From the NCBI GenBank assembly GCA_016710525.1, contig JADJVQ010000044.1, positions 1 through 61,558 on the forward strand: a DNA stretch of 61,558 nt, given 5' to 3'. The translations under genes were made by a program, and so were the position numbers. Origin of the DNA: Burkholderiaceae bacterium (GTDB taxonomy: Bacteria > Pseudomonadota > Gammaproteobacteria > Burkholderiales > Burkholderiaceae_E). This document shows positions 9,772 through 19,729 of this stretch, piece by piece. A model generated the notes under the pieces. That model was given only the letters and a program-made list of their open reading frames with translations. It did no database searches and was not told the origin of the DNA. Numbering within the stretch: position 1 is the stretch's first letter; the number at the start of each line of letters is the position of its first letter.

Positions 9772-10467
9772 ATGGCCACACGCATCGCCGTCATCGAAGA
9801 CGAACCCGCCCTGCGCGAGAACCTGCGCGACGCGCTGACCCGCCACGGCTACGAGGTGCAGACCTTCGCCAGCCGGCCGGCCGCGCAGCAGGCCCTGGCC
9901 GCGCGCCTGCCCGACCTGGCGATCATCGACGTCGGCCTGGGCGACGAACCGGAAGGCGGCTTCGAGTTGTGCCGCTGGCTGCGCGCGCGAGCCGCAGCGC
10001 TGCCGATCCTGATCCTGTCGGCCCGGGACTCCGAGATCGACATGGTGTCCGGGCTGCGCCTGGGAGCCGACGACTACGTCGCCAAGAACGTGAGCCTGCC
10101 GCACCTGCAGGCACGGGTGACCGCGCTGCTGCGCCGCGCCGAACTGGTCTCGGCGCTGCCGGCGCCCGATGAACGCCTGGTGCGCGGCGCGCTGACGCTC
10201 GATGCCCCGCGCTTCGAGGCCCGCTGGCGCGGCCAGCCGATCGAGCTCACCGTGACTGAATTCTGGATGCTGCACGGCCTGGCCAGGCATCCCGGGCATG
10301 TGAAGGATCGCGATGCGCTGATGCGCGACGCGAACATGGTCGTCGACGGCCACACCATCACCTCGTACATCAAGCGCATCCGGCGCAAGTTCGAGCAGCT
10401 CGATCCGCGCTTCGACGCGATCGAAACCATCTACGGGCTGGGCTACCGGTTCAATGAACGCGACTGA
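9772..10467 (+). CDS. Response regulator of the dedicated sortase system
   Basis: OmpR/PhoB-type transcription factor, 231 residues. The receiver domain (1-120) has the acidic pair D10-E11 and the phospho-acceptor Asp53 in LAIIDVGLGDE. The usual C-terminal Lys-Pro is Lys-Asn here (ADDYVAKN). A winged-helix DNA-binding domain (about 135-228) ends in ETIYGLGYRF. The ATG has AAGG seven bases upstream. It is divergent from the sortase target across a 256-bp gap (9516-9771), so it probably controls that promoter region. Its last codons overlap the histidine-kinase start by 14 bases. It matches the regulator family that accompanies GN sortases. Confidence 0.92.
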   Translation: MATRIAVIEDEPALRENLRDALTRHGYEVQTFASRPAAQQALAARLPDLAIIDVGLGDEPEGGFELCRWLRARAAALPILILSARDSEIDMVSGLRLGADDYVAKNVSLPHLQARVTALLRRAELVSALPAPDERLVRGALTLDAPRFEARWRGQPIELTVTEFWMLHGLARHPGHVKDRDALMRDANMVVDGHTITSYIKRIRRKFEQLDPRFDAIETIYGLGYRFNERD

Positions 10468-12636
10468 GCCACCCGGGCATCGCCCGGCGGCTGCGTCCGC
10501 GCGACCTCGGTGGCGGCTTCGCCTGGGGCTGCGCTGGACCCTGCTGATCGCACTGGCACCGCTGCTCACCCTGCCGTGGGTGGGACTGCGCTTTGTCGAC
10601 CGGATGAGCGAACTGATGCGCAACGAGCGGCTCGACAATCTGAGCACGACCGCCGCCTCGCTGGCCGCGACGCTGCACGAACGGCGCACGCTGTTCGATT
10701 CGGCGCCGCAGCGGACCGTGCTGCCGGCCGGCGCACAGGCCCTGCCCATCGCCCTGCTGGCAAGGGTCGGCGCCGATCCGCGCGACGACGAATGGGCCGA
10801 TGTCGCCCGCCAGACGCTGCCGGTCAGCCTGCGCGGCGATGCGGCGGCCGGCACGCTGACCGTGCGGGTCGCCGTGGCGCGCAGCCAGGAGCAGCCCGGC
10901 CAGTTGTACATCCGCATCGATGCCGATGACGAGCGGCTGGTCGCGGCCCGGGACGACAGCGGCGCGCCGGCGCCCGGCGACACGATTGTCCGCATCGACG
11001 CCGGCCACTCGCCCGACGCGCTGCGCCCGACGGTGGTGCTCGCCCAGCCGGACCCGCCCCGACTGGTCGCCCGCGAAGGCGGCTGGTCCGCGCTGGTGGT
11101 GATCGCGGGCGATCCCGCGCTGCTGCGCATCCAGGTCGAGGACGTCGACTACCTCGGCTCGCGCAAGCTCGAAGCGGTGGCCGACTCGGGCCTGCTCGCC
11201 CCGGCGCGCCCGCTGGCCGCTCCGGACACGGCGGCGTCGCGGGCGATGGAGCAGGCCTGGGCCGACGCGGCGCGCGCGCTCGAGCGGGTGCCGGGCCGCG
11301 TGACGGTGCATGACCCGCGCGGCGCGCTGCTTTACCGCCACGACCCGGCGCCCGCCAAGGCGCACAGCGCGCCCGACTGGTCGGCTCGGCTGGCCCGCAG
11401 CATTCTCGCCGCAGCGAGCCGCGCCCAGCCGGATCGCTGGTTCGCCGGCGAGCGCCGCGGCGCGCCCCCGCCGCAGGACGGCAGGCCCGCGTCCGCAACG
11501 CCCGTCGCCCGCTGTCGCCGCTCGCCAGCGCCCTGGCCGGCACCAGCGCAGCGCAGGCGCAGCGGGTCGGCGACGGTGCCGGCCTGCCGGCCTGGCGACT
11601 GGTCAGCGCCCACCCGATCTGGATCGGCGAGCAGGTGGCCGGTGCCCTGACGATCGAAGAGGACACGGCCGAGCGGCATGCGCCGGCCCAGCGGGCGCTC
11701 GAGCGGCTGGCGCTGCTCGCCGCACTGGCGGTGTCGGCGACCGTGGGCACGCTGCTGATGATCGCGACACTCACCGTCGGGCGCATCGTGCGGCTGCGCA
11801 ACCAGGCCGAGGCCGCGATCGACGCGCGCGGCCGGGTCGTCGGTTCGATCGCGGTCTCGCGACTGGGCGACGAACTGAGCGACCTGGGCGCCGGCTACCA
11901 GCGTGTGCTTGACCGGCTGCGTGAACACCAGGAGTACCTGGGCAATCTGCGCAGCCGCCTGGTGCACGAGCTGCGCACTCCGATCATGGTCGTGCGGTCC
12001 TCGCTCGAGAACCTGGCCGCCGTCGACGACCCGGCCCAGCGCTCGGCGTATCTCGAACGCGTGCGCTCCGGCGCCGAACGGCTCGAGAAAGTCGTCTCCA
12101 GCATGGGCGAGGCGGCCAGCCTCGAGGCGATGCTCGCCGGCAGCCGCCTGGAAACCGTCGACCTCACCGCGCTGATCGAGGGCTGCGCCCGTGGCTATCG
12201 CGGCGCATTCGCCGGGCAGGCATTCGAATTCGACAGCGACGGGCGGCCGCGCGAGTGCGCGGTCGTGCCCGAGGCGGTCGTGCAGGCGCTGGACAAGCTG
12301 GTCTCCAACGCCGTCGACTTCGCGGCGCCCGGCACGCCGATCCGCCTGTCGCTGCAGGACGCCACCCTGGCCCCCGCTTCGGGCAGGACCCGATCGCGCG
12401 TGCCGGCCTGGTCGATCGCGGTCGCCAACGACGGGCCGGCCCTGCCCGACACCATGCAGGCCAGCCTGTTCGACTCGATGGTGTCGGTGCGTGCCGAGCG
12501 GGGCGACGGCCGCACGCACCTGGGCCTGGGCCTGTATCTGGTCCGCCTGATCGCCGAATTCCATGGCGGCTACGCCTTTGCGGCCAACCGGCCGGGCGGC
12601 GTGCAGGTCGGACTGGTCCTGCGCAAGCACGCTTAG
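10454..12636 (+). CDS. Sensor histidine kinase of the dedicated sortase system (frameshifted)
   Basis: Membrane sensor kinase of the sortase island, about 727 residues if the frame is repaired. The first part (10454 to about 11470) has a transmembrane helix near residues 28-45 and a long periplasmic sensor region. The second part continues in another frame to 12636. It has a second transmembrane helix (near 11700-11790), a HAMP-like segment, the H-box RLVHELRTPIMVV, the N-box DKLVSNAVDFA and the G-box HLGLGLYLVRL. The switch corresponds to one missing base and most likely lies in the C-run near 11466-11472. It could be a sequencing error or a true lesion. The gene overlaps the regulator gene by 14 bases. 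Confidence 0.82.
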
Positions 12637-12735
12637 CGAGACTGCCGGGCTCCCGCCGGCTCCGATATTCCTGCAGTATGGCCAGCTGGACTCTCCGGGC
12701 AACCCGGACCATCACAACCGCAGAGCGAGGGATCG

Positions 12736-14424
12736 ATGAGCGCATGGCGACAACGGGCGGGCTCGCCCTTCGAGAACGAGAAGCGCCCGGCCACCGGGTC
12801 GCGTGGCATGGTCGTGACCAATCATCCGCTGGCCTCGGCCGCGGGCGTGGAAATGCTGGCCGCCGGCGGCAATGCGGTGGACGCGGCAGTGGCCGCGCTG
12901 TTCGCGCTCACCGTCGTCGAGCCGATGATGGTCGGCGTGCTGGGCGGCGGGTTCGCGCACATCCGGCTGCCCGACGGCCGCCAGACCATCCTCGAGGGCC
13001 AGGGCCGCTGCCCGGCCGGTGTCGGCCCTACCACCTTCACGCCCGATCCCGCCGCCGCGCCCGGTGTGCTCGATGCGGTCGGACGTCTGAACAGCGTCGG
13101 GCGCGCCAGCGTGGCCACGCCGGGCAACCTGATGGCCTGGTGCACGATGCTCTCGCGCCATGGCAGCCTGTCGCTGGCCGACGTCGTCGAGCCGGCCATC
13201 CGCCACGCCTCGCGCGGTTTTGCCGCCACCAGCTACCTGGCCGACTGCGTGGCCGACACCGCCGCCGACCTGGCCCTGGACCCCGAGATCAGCCGGGTGT
13301 TCATGCCCGGCGGCCAGCCCCTGGCGGCGGGCACGCGCGTGGTCAATACGGCCTACGCCGACACCCTGCGCCAGATCGTGCGCGAGGGTCCGGGTGCACT
13401 GTACGACGGCGCACTGGGCGCGATCATGGCCGACGACATGGCGCGGCACGGCGCCTACCTGAACCGGGCCGACCTGGCCCAGTACCGCACCAATGACCTG
13501 CCGGTGCTGCGCGCCAGTTATCGCGGCTTCGAGATCACCGGCCCGCCCCCGCCCTGTGCCGGTCCGCTGCACATCGGCCAGATGCTCAAGATCCTCGAGG
13601 GCTTCGATCTGGGCGCCAAGGGCTTCGGCACCGCGGACACCGTGCACCTGCTGGCCGAAGTCCTGAAGATCGCGTTCGCCGACCGCGCCGCCTCGACCGC
13701 GGATCCCGACTTCGTTCCGGTGCCGGTCGAGCAGCTGCTGTCGGCCAGCTACGCCGCGCAGCGGCGCGCCGAGATCGACCCGGACCGTGCCCGGGACTGG
13801 AGCCCGGGCGTGCTGCCCAACGAGGGGGCCAACACCACCCACCTGACGGTGGCCGATCGGGACGGACGCATCGTCTGCGCGACCCAGACGATCAATTCGC
13901 TGTTTGGCGCGCGGTACATGGTGCCGGGCACCGGCATGATCCCCAACAACTACCTCCACGTGTTCAATCCGCGGCCGGGCCTGGCCAATTCGCTGGCGCC
14001 CGGCAAGCGGGTCACCTCGTCGATGTCGCCGCTGATCGTGCTGGAGAACGGCCAGCCGCGATTTGCGCTGGGGCTGCCGGGCGGGCTGCGCATCTTCCCC
14101 TCGGCGATGCAGGCGGTGCTCAACCTGATCGACCATCGGATGAGCCTGCAGGAGGCGCTCGAGGCGCCGCGGGTCTGGACCCAGGGTTATGGCCTGGAGA
14201 TCGAACCGCGCGTGACCGACGCGGTGGCCGCCACGCTGCAGGCCCGCGGCCATGCGGTGCAGCGGGTGCCGAACGTGGGCGGCGGCATGTGCGCGATCCG
14301 CTTCCTGGAGACGGGCGAGATGGAGGGCGCCGCCTGCTGGCGCGCCGACGGCACGCCGATCGGAATCAGCGGCGGCCTGGCGCGCAGTGGCGTGCGCTTC
14401 CTGCCCGAAGCCCGGCGCGGCTGA
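12736..14424 (+). CDS. Gamma-glutamyltransferase family protein
   Basis: Ntn-hydrolase of the gamma-glutamyltranspeptidase family, 562 residues, which cleaves itself into two subunits to expose a catalytic threonine. The autoprocessing site is visible as GANTTHLTV, with Thr367 as the expected nucleophile. The N-terminal AAGGNAVDAAVA signature is at 42-53, and the late glycine-rich segment LGLPGGLR of the small subunit is also present. No signal peptide is visible, so it is probably cytoplasmic. Many such members in Burkholderiales act on gamma-glutamyl or related amide bonds other than glutathione. It stands alone between the sortase island and an artefactual G/C stretch, so the substrate is open. 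Confidence 0.92.
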   Translation: MSAWRQRAGSPFENEKRPATGSRGMVVTNHPLASAAGVEMLAAGGNAVDAAVAALFALTVVEPMMVGVLGGGFAHIRLPDGRQTILEGQGRCPAGVGPTTFTPDPAAAPGVLDAVGRLNSVGRASVATPGNLMAWCTMLSRHGSLSLADVVEPAIRHASRGFAATSYLADCVADTAADLALDPEISRVFMPGGQPLAAGTRVVNTAYADTLRQIVREGPGALYDGALGAIMADDMARHGAYLNRADLAQYRTNDLPVLRASYRGFEITGPPPPCAGPLHIGQMLKILEGFDLGAKGFGTADTVHLLAEVLKIAFADRAASTADPDFVPVPVEQLLSASYAAQRRAEIDPDRARDWSPGVLPNEGANTTHLTVADRDGRIVCATQTINSLFGARYMVPGTGMIPNNYLHVFNPRPGLANSLAPGKRVTSSMSPLIVLENGQPRFALGLPGGLRIFPSAMQAVLNLIDHRMSLQEALEAPRVWTQGYGLEIEPRVTDAVAATLQARGHAVQRVPNVGGGMCAIRFLETGEMEGAACWRADGTPIGISGGLARSGVRFLPEARRG

Positions 14425-14439
14425 GCGCCGGCGGCCGAG

Positions 14440-14775
<336 letters not shown>

Positions 14776-14809
14776 GGGATCGCCCGGCCGGCCAGGGCCG
14801 GCACAGCGC

Positions 14810-16216
14810 TCAGAACCGCGGGTCGATCGGGGTGGCCGGCGGGCACCGCGCTTCGATCACCTGTGCGGCGTCGAGCACCATGTCTTCCCGAAAACGCCGC
14901 CCGATGATCTGAACGCCCATCGGCAGTCCGTCGACCGGCTCGGTCGGAACCGACACCGCCGGCAGCCCGAGCAGCGGCACGCCGAACATCGATTCCTGGG
15001 CGCGCACCACACGCGCCATCGTGGTCTCGCTCTCGACGTCCCATCCCCAGGGGAACGGCGGCTCGCCGGAGACCGGACACAGCACCAGCGGGTATTGCTC
15101 CAGGAACAGCTGCCACTGCCGCAGCAGCGTGGTGCGGCGGGCCAGCGCGCGCATGTGACCTTCGGCGTCGAGCACCGGGGTGCGCGCGATCATGTAGCCG
15201 AACGCGCGCCGGATGTCGGGGTCGCCCAGCCGCTCGATGGCGCCCTGCATGAAGTACCGGGCCTCGCCGTGCACCAGGATGTCCCAGAGCTCGGCGGCCT
15301 GCGCCATGCTCGGCGGCTCGATCTCTTCGACCACGAAGCCCGCATCGGCCAGCCAGGCGCCCGCGCGGCGCACGGCGGCCACCACGGCGGGGTCCGCCGG
15401 CGTGCCGTGGCAGTTGACGGACATCGCCACGCGGATCGGGCGCGCTGCCGCGGGCCCCTGCAGCGGCGCCGGCACCCACCAGGGGTCGCGCGCATCGCCG
15501 GCACTCATCGCGAGCAGCGCCAGCCGGACGTCGGCAATGGTGCGGGCCAGCGGGCCCTGCACCGACATCAGCTGCCCCGACAGCGCACGCTCTTCGGTGG
15601 CGGTGGTCGAATACGCCGGAATCCGTCCGAACGACGGTCGCAGGCCGCACACACCGGTGCAGTACGCCGGAAACCGGACCGACCCGGCCAGGTCATTGCC
15701 GTGCCCGATCGGCCCCATGCCGGCCGCCACGGCGGCCGAGGCGCCGCCGCTGGAACCGCCGGGCGTGTGGGCCTTCGACCAGGGGTTGAGCGTGCGCCCG
15801 TGCAGCGCGTTGTCGGTGAACCAGCGAAACGAGAACGCCGGCGTATTGGTGCGCCCGAGGATCACCGCGCCCGCGCGGCGCAGGTTGGCCACCACCGGGC
15901 TGTCCTCGGTGGCGATCAGGTCCTTGAAGGCCACGACGCCATTGGTCGTGGCACAGCCCGCCTGGTCGACATTGACCTTGACCGTCACCGGCACGCCATG
16001 CAGCGGCGCGAGCACCTCGCCGCGCGCAACGGCCGCATCGGCCGCGTCGGCGGCGGCCAGGGCCTGTGCCTCGTGGACCTCGACCAGCGCATTGAGCGCC
16101 GGGTTCACCGAGTGGATGCGTGCCAGGCAGTCGGTTACTGCCTCGCGGCTGGAAATCGCGCCATCGCGGATGGCCGCGGCCAGTTCGGTGGCCGGCCAGC
16201 GCCAGAGTTCGCTCAT
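14810..16216 (-). CDS. Amidase (amidase signature family)
   Basis: Cytoplasmic Ser-cisSer-Lys hydrolase, 468 residues, which hydrolyses carboxamides. The triad is visible: Lys80 in VPVTVKVNVD, the cis-Ser155 in TPGGSSGGAS and the nucleophile Ser179 in GNDLAGSVRFPA. The size matches stand-alone amidases rather than GatA, and no gatB or gatC is near. The ATG has the ribosome site AGGAGACCC just upstream. The 3' end approaches the homopolymer stretch at 14440-14775, but the final residues look normal. The natural substrate cannot be assigned. Confidence 0.93.
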   Translation of the reverse strand: MSELWRWPATELAAAIRDGAISSREAVTDCLARIHSVNPALNALVEVHEAQALAAADAADAAVARGEVLAPLHGVPVTVKVNVDQAGCATTNGVVAFKDLIATEDSPVVANLRRAGAVILGRTNTPAFSFRWFTDNALHGRTLNPWSKAHTPGGSSGGASAAVAAGMGPIGHGNDLAGSVRFPAYCTGVCGLRPSFGRIPAYSTTATEERALSGQLMSVQGPLARTIADVRLALLAMSAGDARDPWWVPAPLQGPAAARPIRVAMSVNCHGTPADPAVVAAVRRAGAWLADAGFVVEEIEPPSMAQAAELWDILVHGEARYFMQGAIERLGDPDIRRAFGYMIARTPVLDAEGHMRALARRTTLLRQWQLFLEQYPLVLCPVSGEPPFPWGWDVESETTMARVVRAQESMFGVPLLGLPAVSVPTEPVDGLPMGVQIIGRRFREDMVLDAAQVIEARCPPATPIDPRF

Positions 16217-16228
16217 CAGGGTCTCCTG

Positions 16229-17128
16229 TCAGGGACGGTGATCGCGCCGGGAGGAAATGCTGCGTGCCGCCAACCCCGCCAGACCCAGCAGGCCAAGCGC
16301 CAGCGGCGCAGGGACCGGCACCCCGGCCACGCCCGCGGCGACCGGACTGGCATAGAGGAAGTCGTCCATCACGACGAAGTCGACCGCCTCGGTGGCGCGC
16401 ACACCATTGCTGATCAGGTAGTTGGCCGGCGTGGTGATCCGCACCCGTGCGATCTGCTCGCCCGCGATGGCGACCCCGCCCAGAAACGACAGCCCCTGGT
16501 TGCCGCCCTCGGGTGCGAAGCGGCTGAAGATCAACGCGCCCTGGGTGTCGAAGAACTCCAATTGGGTCGCGTTGCTTGTTTCGACATCGACGAAGACCAG
16601 TCCAAAGGCGCTGGTGGTCGCGGCGGTGCTGGTGCCCGGGACAAAGAACTGGACATCGGTGACGTTACTGTCGACCGAGGCGAACAGCTTTTGCGCTGAG
16701 AAGGCCTGCAGATCGCTGCCGAAGCCAAACAGCGTGGGGACCGCTCCACCCGCATTGCCGCTGACCAGGAAGCCGCTCCCCGGGGTGCTGAAGACCGCGC
16801 CACGCGGTGAGTTCACATTGAAGAAATTGCCGGGTAGCGCGTTGGGGTCGGAAAAACCGGCGGGCACGCCGTCCCAGTTGATCTCTCGGCGCAGGCCGCC
16901 GAAATCGCCATTGGCCCCGGCAGCAGAGCCCCCACCCACCGCGCTTCGAAAGCTGTCGCGTATCGAGGTGATGGCGGCGGGACCGGCACCGGCCCCTTCG
17001 AAGACCACGAAGGAGGCTGCCGCCGCGCTCGGCAGCAGCGCCGAGGCCGCCGCCAGAGCAATGGCCCACAGGGGTCGCGTGAACGCGCTCGAAATGCGGC
17101 GTGTAAGGGTCGGCAACGGTCGGCGCAT
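16229..17128 (-). CDS. Exported protein with PEP-CTERM-like C-terminus
   Basis: Secreted protein, 299 residues, of unknown role. An N-terminal signal peptide (about residues 15-38, ending SAAAAS) is followed by a beta-rich domain. The C-terminus has a VPVPAPLALGLLGLAGLAA helix and a short Arg-containing tail (SISSRRDHRP). This is the layout of PEP-CTERM sorting signals, with VPxPAPLAL in place of VPEP. No exosortase gene is in the window. The start at 17128 is chosen because AAGGAG lies seven bases upstream; an ATG eight codons earlier has no such site. It is separated from the amidase by 12 bases on the same strand, but a functional link is not evident. Confidence 0.75.
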   Translation of the reverse strand: MRRPLPTLTRRISSAFTRPLWAIALAAASALLPSAAAASFVVFEGAGAGPAAITSIRDSFRSAVGGGSAAGANGDFGGLRREINWDGVPAGFSDPNALPGNFFNVNSPRGAVFSTPGSGFLVSGNAGGAVPTLFGFGSDLQAFSAQKLFASVDSNVTDVQFFVPGTSTAATTSAFGLVFVDVETSNATQLEFFDTQGALIFSRFAPEGGNQGLSFLGGVAIAGEQIARVRITTPANYLISNGVRATEAVDFVVMDDFLYASPVAAGVAGVPVPAPLALGLLGLAGLAARSISSRRDHRP

Positions 17129-17271
17129 GGCGGCACTCCTTGGGGCGGTCATCGGACGAAGACCGAGTCAGAGAGTAGCAGTGAACCAGTCGGGCCGGCC
17201 ACGGTTTGCAGAATTCGATGAACCGCCTTCGACGCAGGCGCCCAGCGACTCGATGCGGGAATCCCGAGCCT

Positions 17272-18846
17272 TCAACCCATGTCTTCGGGCGCGCGCTGCA
17301 CCCGGTTCTTGCCGGCGCGCTTGGCTTCGTACATCGCCCGGTCGGCACGCTCGATCAGCTGTTCCTGCGGCTCGTCGGGATGGCGCACCGCAAGGCCCGC
17401 CGAAAACGTGATCAGCACCCGCTCGTTGTTGTGCATGAAGAAGCGCCGGGTCAGCTCGCGCTGCACCCGGATCATCACCTTCTCGCCGTCCTCGGGCGTG
17501 GTGTCGGGCAGCAGGATCACGAACTCCTCGCCGCCATAGCGGGCCAGCGAATCGCTGGGCCGAAGCGTCTCGCGCACGACCTTGGCCAGATGCTTGAGGG
17601 CGTCGTCGCCGGCGCTGTGGCCCAGGCGGTCGTTGAGGTGCTTGAAGTTGTCGATGTCGAGCACCGCCAGGCACAGCGGCGAGCGCTTGCGGTCCGCGCG
17701 CGCCTGCTCGATCGAGAACTGCTGCTCGAGCCCGCGCCGGTTCAGCGACTGGGTCAGCGGATCCTCGCGGATCATCTCCGACATCTGCGCCAGTTCGGCC
17801 TGCAGCGTGCGCACCCGTGCTTCGTACTGGATCACCTTGTCGCGCGACGCGCTCAGCTCCTCGTGGGTGGCGCTCATCTCCAGGTGCATGCTCTTGGTGT
17901 CGGACAGCAGCCGCTCCAGGAGTCCGCTGAGCGCAGGCAGGCCGTCGGCGCTGCGGATCTGCTCGGAGTAGCGCGAGATCGTGCTGGAGAACTGCCCGGT
18001 CGATTCGCTGATCGAGCCCATGCGGTCGATCAGCGTGGCGGTCAGATTGCGCACCGCCTGGGCCGCTTCGTCCAGCGTGTGCTTGAGCGTGCCCTGCCGA
18101 AACACGAACTCCTTGTAGCTGCGCTGGGTCTCTTCCAGCGACTTGGCCGACAGCGGCGCATCGAGCAGGCCGCGGATGCGGTCGGCCTGGCCCTTGACCC
18201 ACTGGTCGTCGACCACCAGGTCGCCCATGTTGTGGACCATCAGGCGGACCAGATCGTGCAGCCCGCGCAGCATCGGTTCGGGTCCTTCGCCGCGCAGTTC
18301 CAGCTTGAGCCAGAAGTGCCGCAGCCGGGCGGCCGACTGGTCGATCTCGGCGGGCGACATCGCATGGCTGACCGCCTCGACCAGCACGGCCACTTCGCGC
18401 ACGACTTCGGCGGTGTAGCCCAGCCGCTCGTCGACCAGGAAAGCGATGGTCTTGCCGATCAGGTCCTTCAGCGCGCGTGCGGCGTCGCGCGAATCCGCGG
18501 CGGTGGCGGCATGGGCAGGCGCGGCGGTCGGCACTTGCGGCGCAGTTCGTGGCGCCTGCGCCCGGGTCAGTGCCGACTTGATGATCCGGTTCACCGTATT
18601 CCAATGGCCCGATTCGAGCGCCTCGCGCAGCGGCTTGGCGTAGTCCGCAGTGGGCGACTCGGTCACCAGGCTGCGCGCCAGACTTTCGAGCGCCGCCGCC
18701 GCCGGCTGGACCTCCGCGAAGGTCAGGCCAGCCTGCTGCGCGTACACCCGCGAATAGTTCTCGGGCGTCGGCGGCTTGCGCTGCAGGGCAAGCTGGCGAA
18801 ACACTTCGCGCGCGGTTTCGGCGGGACTGCTCTTGGTGTCTGACAC
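17272..18846 (-). CDS. Diguanylate cyclase (GGDEF domain)
   Basis: Cytoplasmic enzyme making cyclic di-GMP from two GTP, 524 residues. The long N-terminal part (1-350) has no transmembrane helix. It is helical, with a probable coiled coil before the GGDEF domain (about 300-355). The catalytic loop reads GGEEF at 438-442. The inhibitory I-site RxxD is present as RPSD at 429-432, so product feedback is expected. The conserved DPLTQSLNRRGLE that opens the domain is at about 360. This architecture resembles soluble cyclases of Burkholderiales, with the N-terminus as a probable sensor or dimer module. Monocistronic. Confidence 0.93.
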   Translation of the reverse strand: MSDTKSSPAETAREVFRQLALQRKPPTPENYSRVYAQQAGLTFAEVQPAAAALESLARSLVTESPTADYAKPLREALESGHWNTVNRIIKSALTRAQAPRTAPQVPTAAPAHAATAADSRDAARALKDLIGKTIAFLVDERLGYTAEVVREVAVLVEAVSHAMSPAEIDQSAARLRHFWLKLELRGEGPEPMLRGLHDLVRLMVHNMGDLVVDDQWVKGQADRIRGLLDAPLSAKSLEETQRSYKEFVFRQGTLKHTLDEAAQAVRNLTATLIDRMGSISESTGQFSSTISRYSEQIRSADGLPALSGLLERLLSDTKSMHLEMSATHEELSASRDKVIQYEARVRTLQAELAQMSEMIREDPLTQSLNRRGLEQQFSIEQARADRKRSPLCLAVLDIDNFKHLNDRLGHSAGDDALKHLAKVVRETLRPSDSLARYGGEEFVILLPDTTPEDGEKVMIRVQRELTRRFFMHNNERVLITFSAGLAVRHPDEPQEQLIERADRAMYEAKRAGKNRVQRAPEDMG

Positions 18847-18979
18847 GGTGTGGCTCGGCGAAGTGTTGGGGCTTCGCCCAGCTTACCCAGCCGCCGGCTC
18901 GGACGATGGACCGATCAGCCGTGCCGATCGGCGCCATTTGCGGTGTTTGCCGGGCCCGGCCGGCGAGCCCCGCGTGCGT

Positions 18980-19402
18980 TCACTTCCAGGCGGCTGGCAC
19001 CGGCACCTCGCAAGGCCCTTCGACCTCGACGGTGGAAAAATCCGCCGGTCCGACGACCTCCAGGTATTCCATGTCCGGCGAGTAGTCGAACAGGTAGTGC
19101 ACGATGCCCGGGCGCTGATGCACGCAGTCGCCCGCGGCCACCAGGGTTTCCTTGTCCTCGTACATGAACTTGGCCCAGCCCTTGAGCATGATGACGATGT
19201 GGAAATCCGCCTCGTGGCGATGCCAGCCGGTGCCTTTCTCGGGCGCCTCGTTGGCACGGACCAGGTGCGCGATGACCTTGCCGTGGGTCGCCTCGCTCAC
19301 GCCCAGATCACGGTATTGGAAGAACGAGCGCAAGCCTTCGCTTCGAAATGGGGTGTCGTTTGGCTTGATGTGCGAGAACTGAGTGCCGGTGCGATCCAAC
19401 AT
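18980..19402 (-). CDS. Cupin domain protein
   Basis: Small single-cupin protein, 140 residues. The metal-binding residues are visible as His61 and His63 in GWHRHEADFH, with His68 close by, and His102 in PGIVHYLFD from the second cupin motif. This is consistent with a metal-dependent enzyme or a ligand sensor of the RmlC-like class. No partner gene suggests a substrate. It lies between the diguanylate cyclase (133-bp gap, nothing seen) and a degenerate stretch. The family is clear; the activity is not. Confidence 0.85.
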   Translation of the reverse strand: MLDRTGTQFSHIKPNDTPFRSEGLRSFFQYRDLGVSEATHGKVIAHLVRANEAPEKGTGWHRHEADFHIVIMLKGWAKFMYEDKETLVAAGDCVHQRPGIVHYLFDYSPDMEYLEVVGPADFSTVEVEGPCEVPVPAAWK

Positions 19403-19607
19403 GGCGCATTCCTGCCTGTTCGAAGTTGCGACAGTCGATTCGATGCATGTAACGTGCCAGAGATTTCGCCACTTTCCGAGACGCCCGACCAGGCGAGCGC
19501 CACGACCCTGCCCGCCCCCAGCGCCGCGGCCCGTCAGGACCTGGCGCCGGGCGGGCGCCTACGACCTGTACCTGAGCCGCGAGATCAGGCGCGCGACGCT
19601 GGTGCAC

Positions 19608-19729
19608 GCGCCGACCTCGCGTCCTTCATCGAGGCCATGAAGGCCGACGGATTCGTCGCGGCGTCCCTGCAGCGCCACAAGATCGAGGGCGCGTCGATCG
19701 CGCCTCCCGCCCGACTCATGCGGCCTTGA
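19608..19729 (+). pseudogene. Possible C-terminal remnant of a periplasmic solute-binding protein
   Basis: In the 313-bp gap 19403-19715 no intact gene is seen. One plus-strand frame ends with DLASFIEAMKADGFVAASL and a short tail, which resembles the last helix of amino-acid ABC receptors (a KADGFVAxSLxRxxxxG pattern). Upstream, a different frame contains AYDLYLSREIRRA, so any original gene has been shifted and truncated. The similarity is by eye only and the tail overlaps the 3' end of the converging membrane protein gene. Confidence 0.25.
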
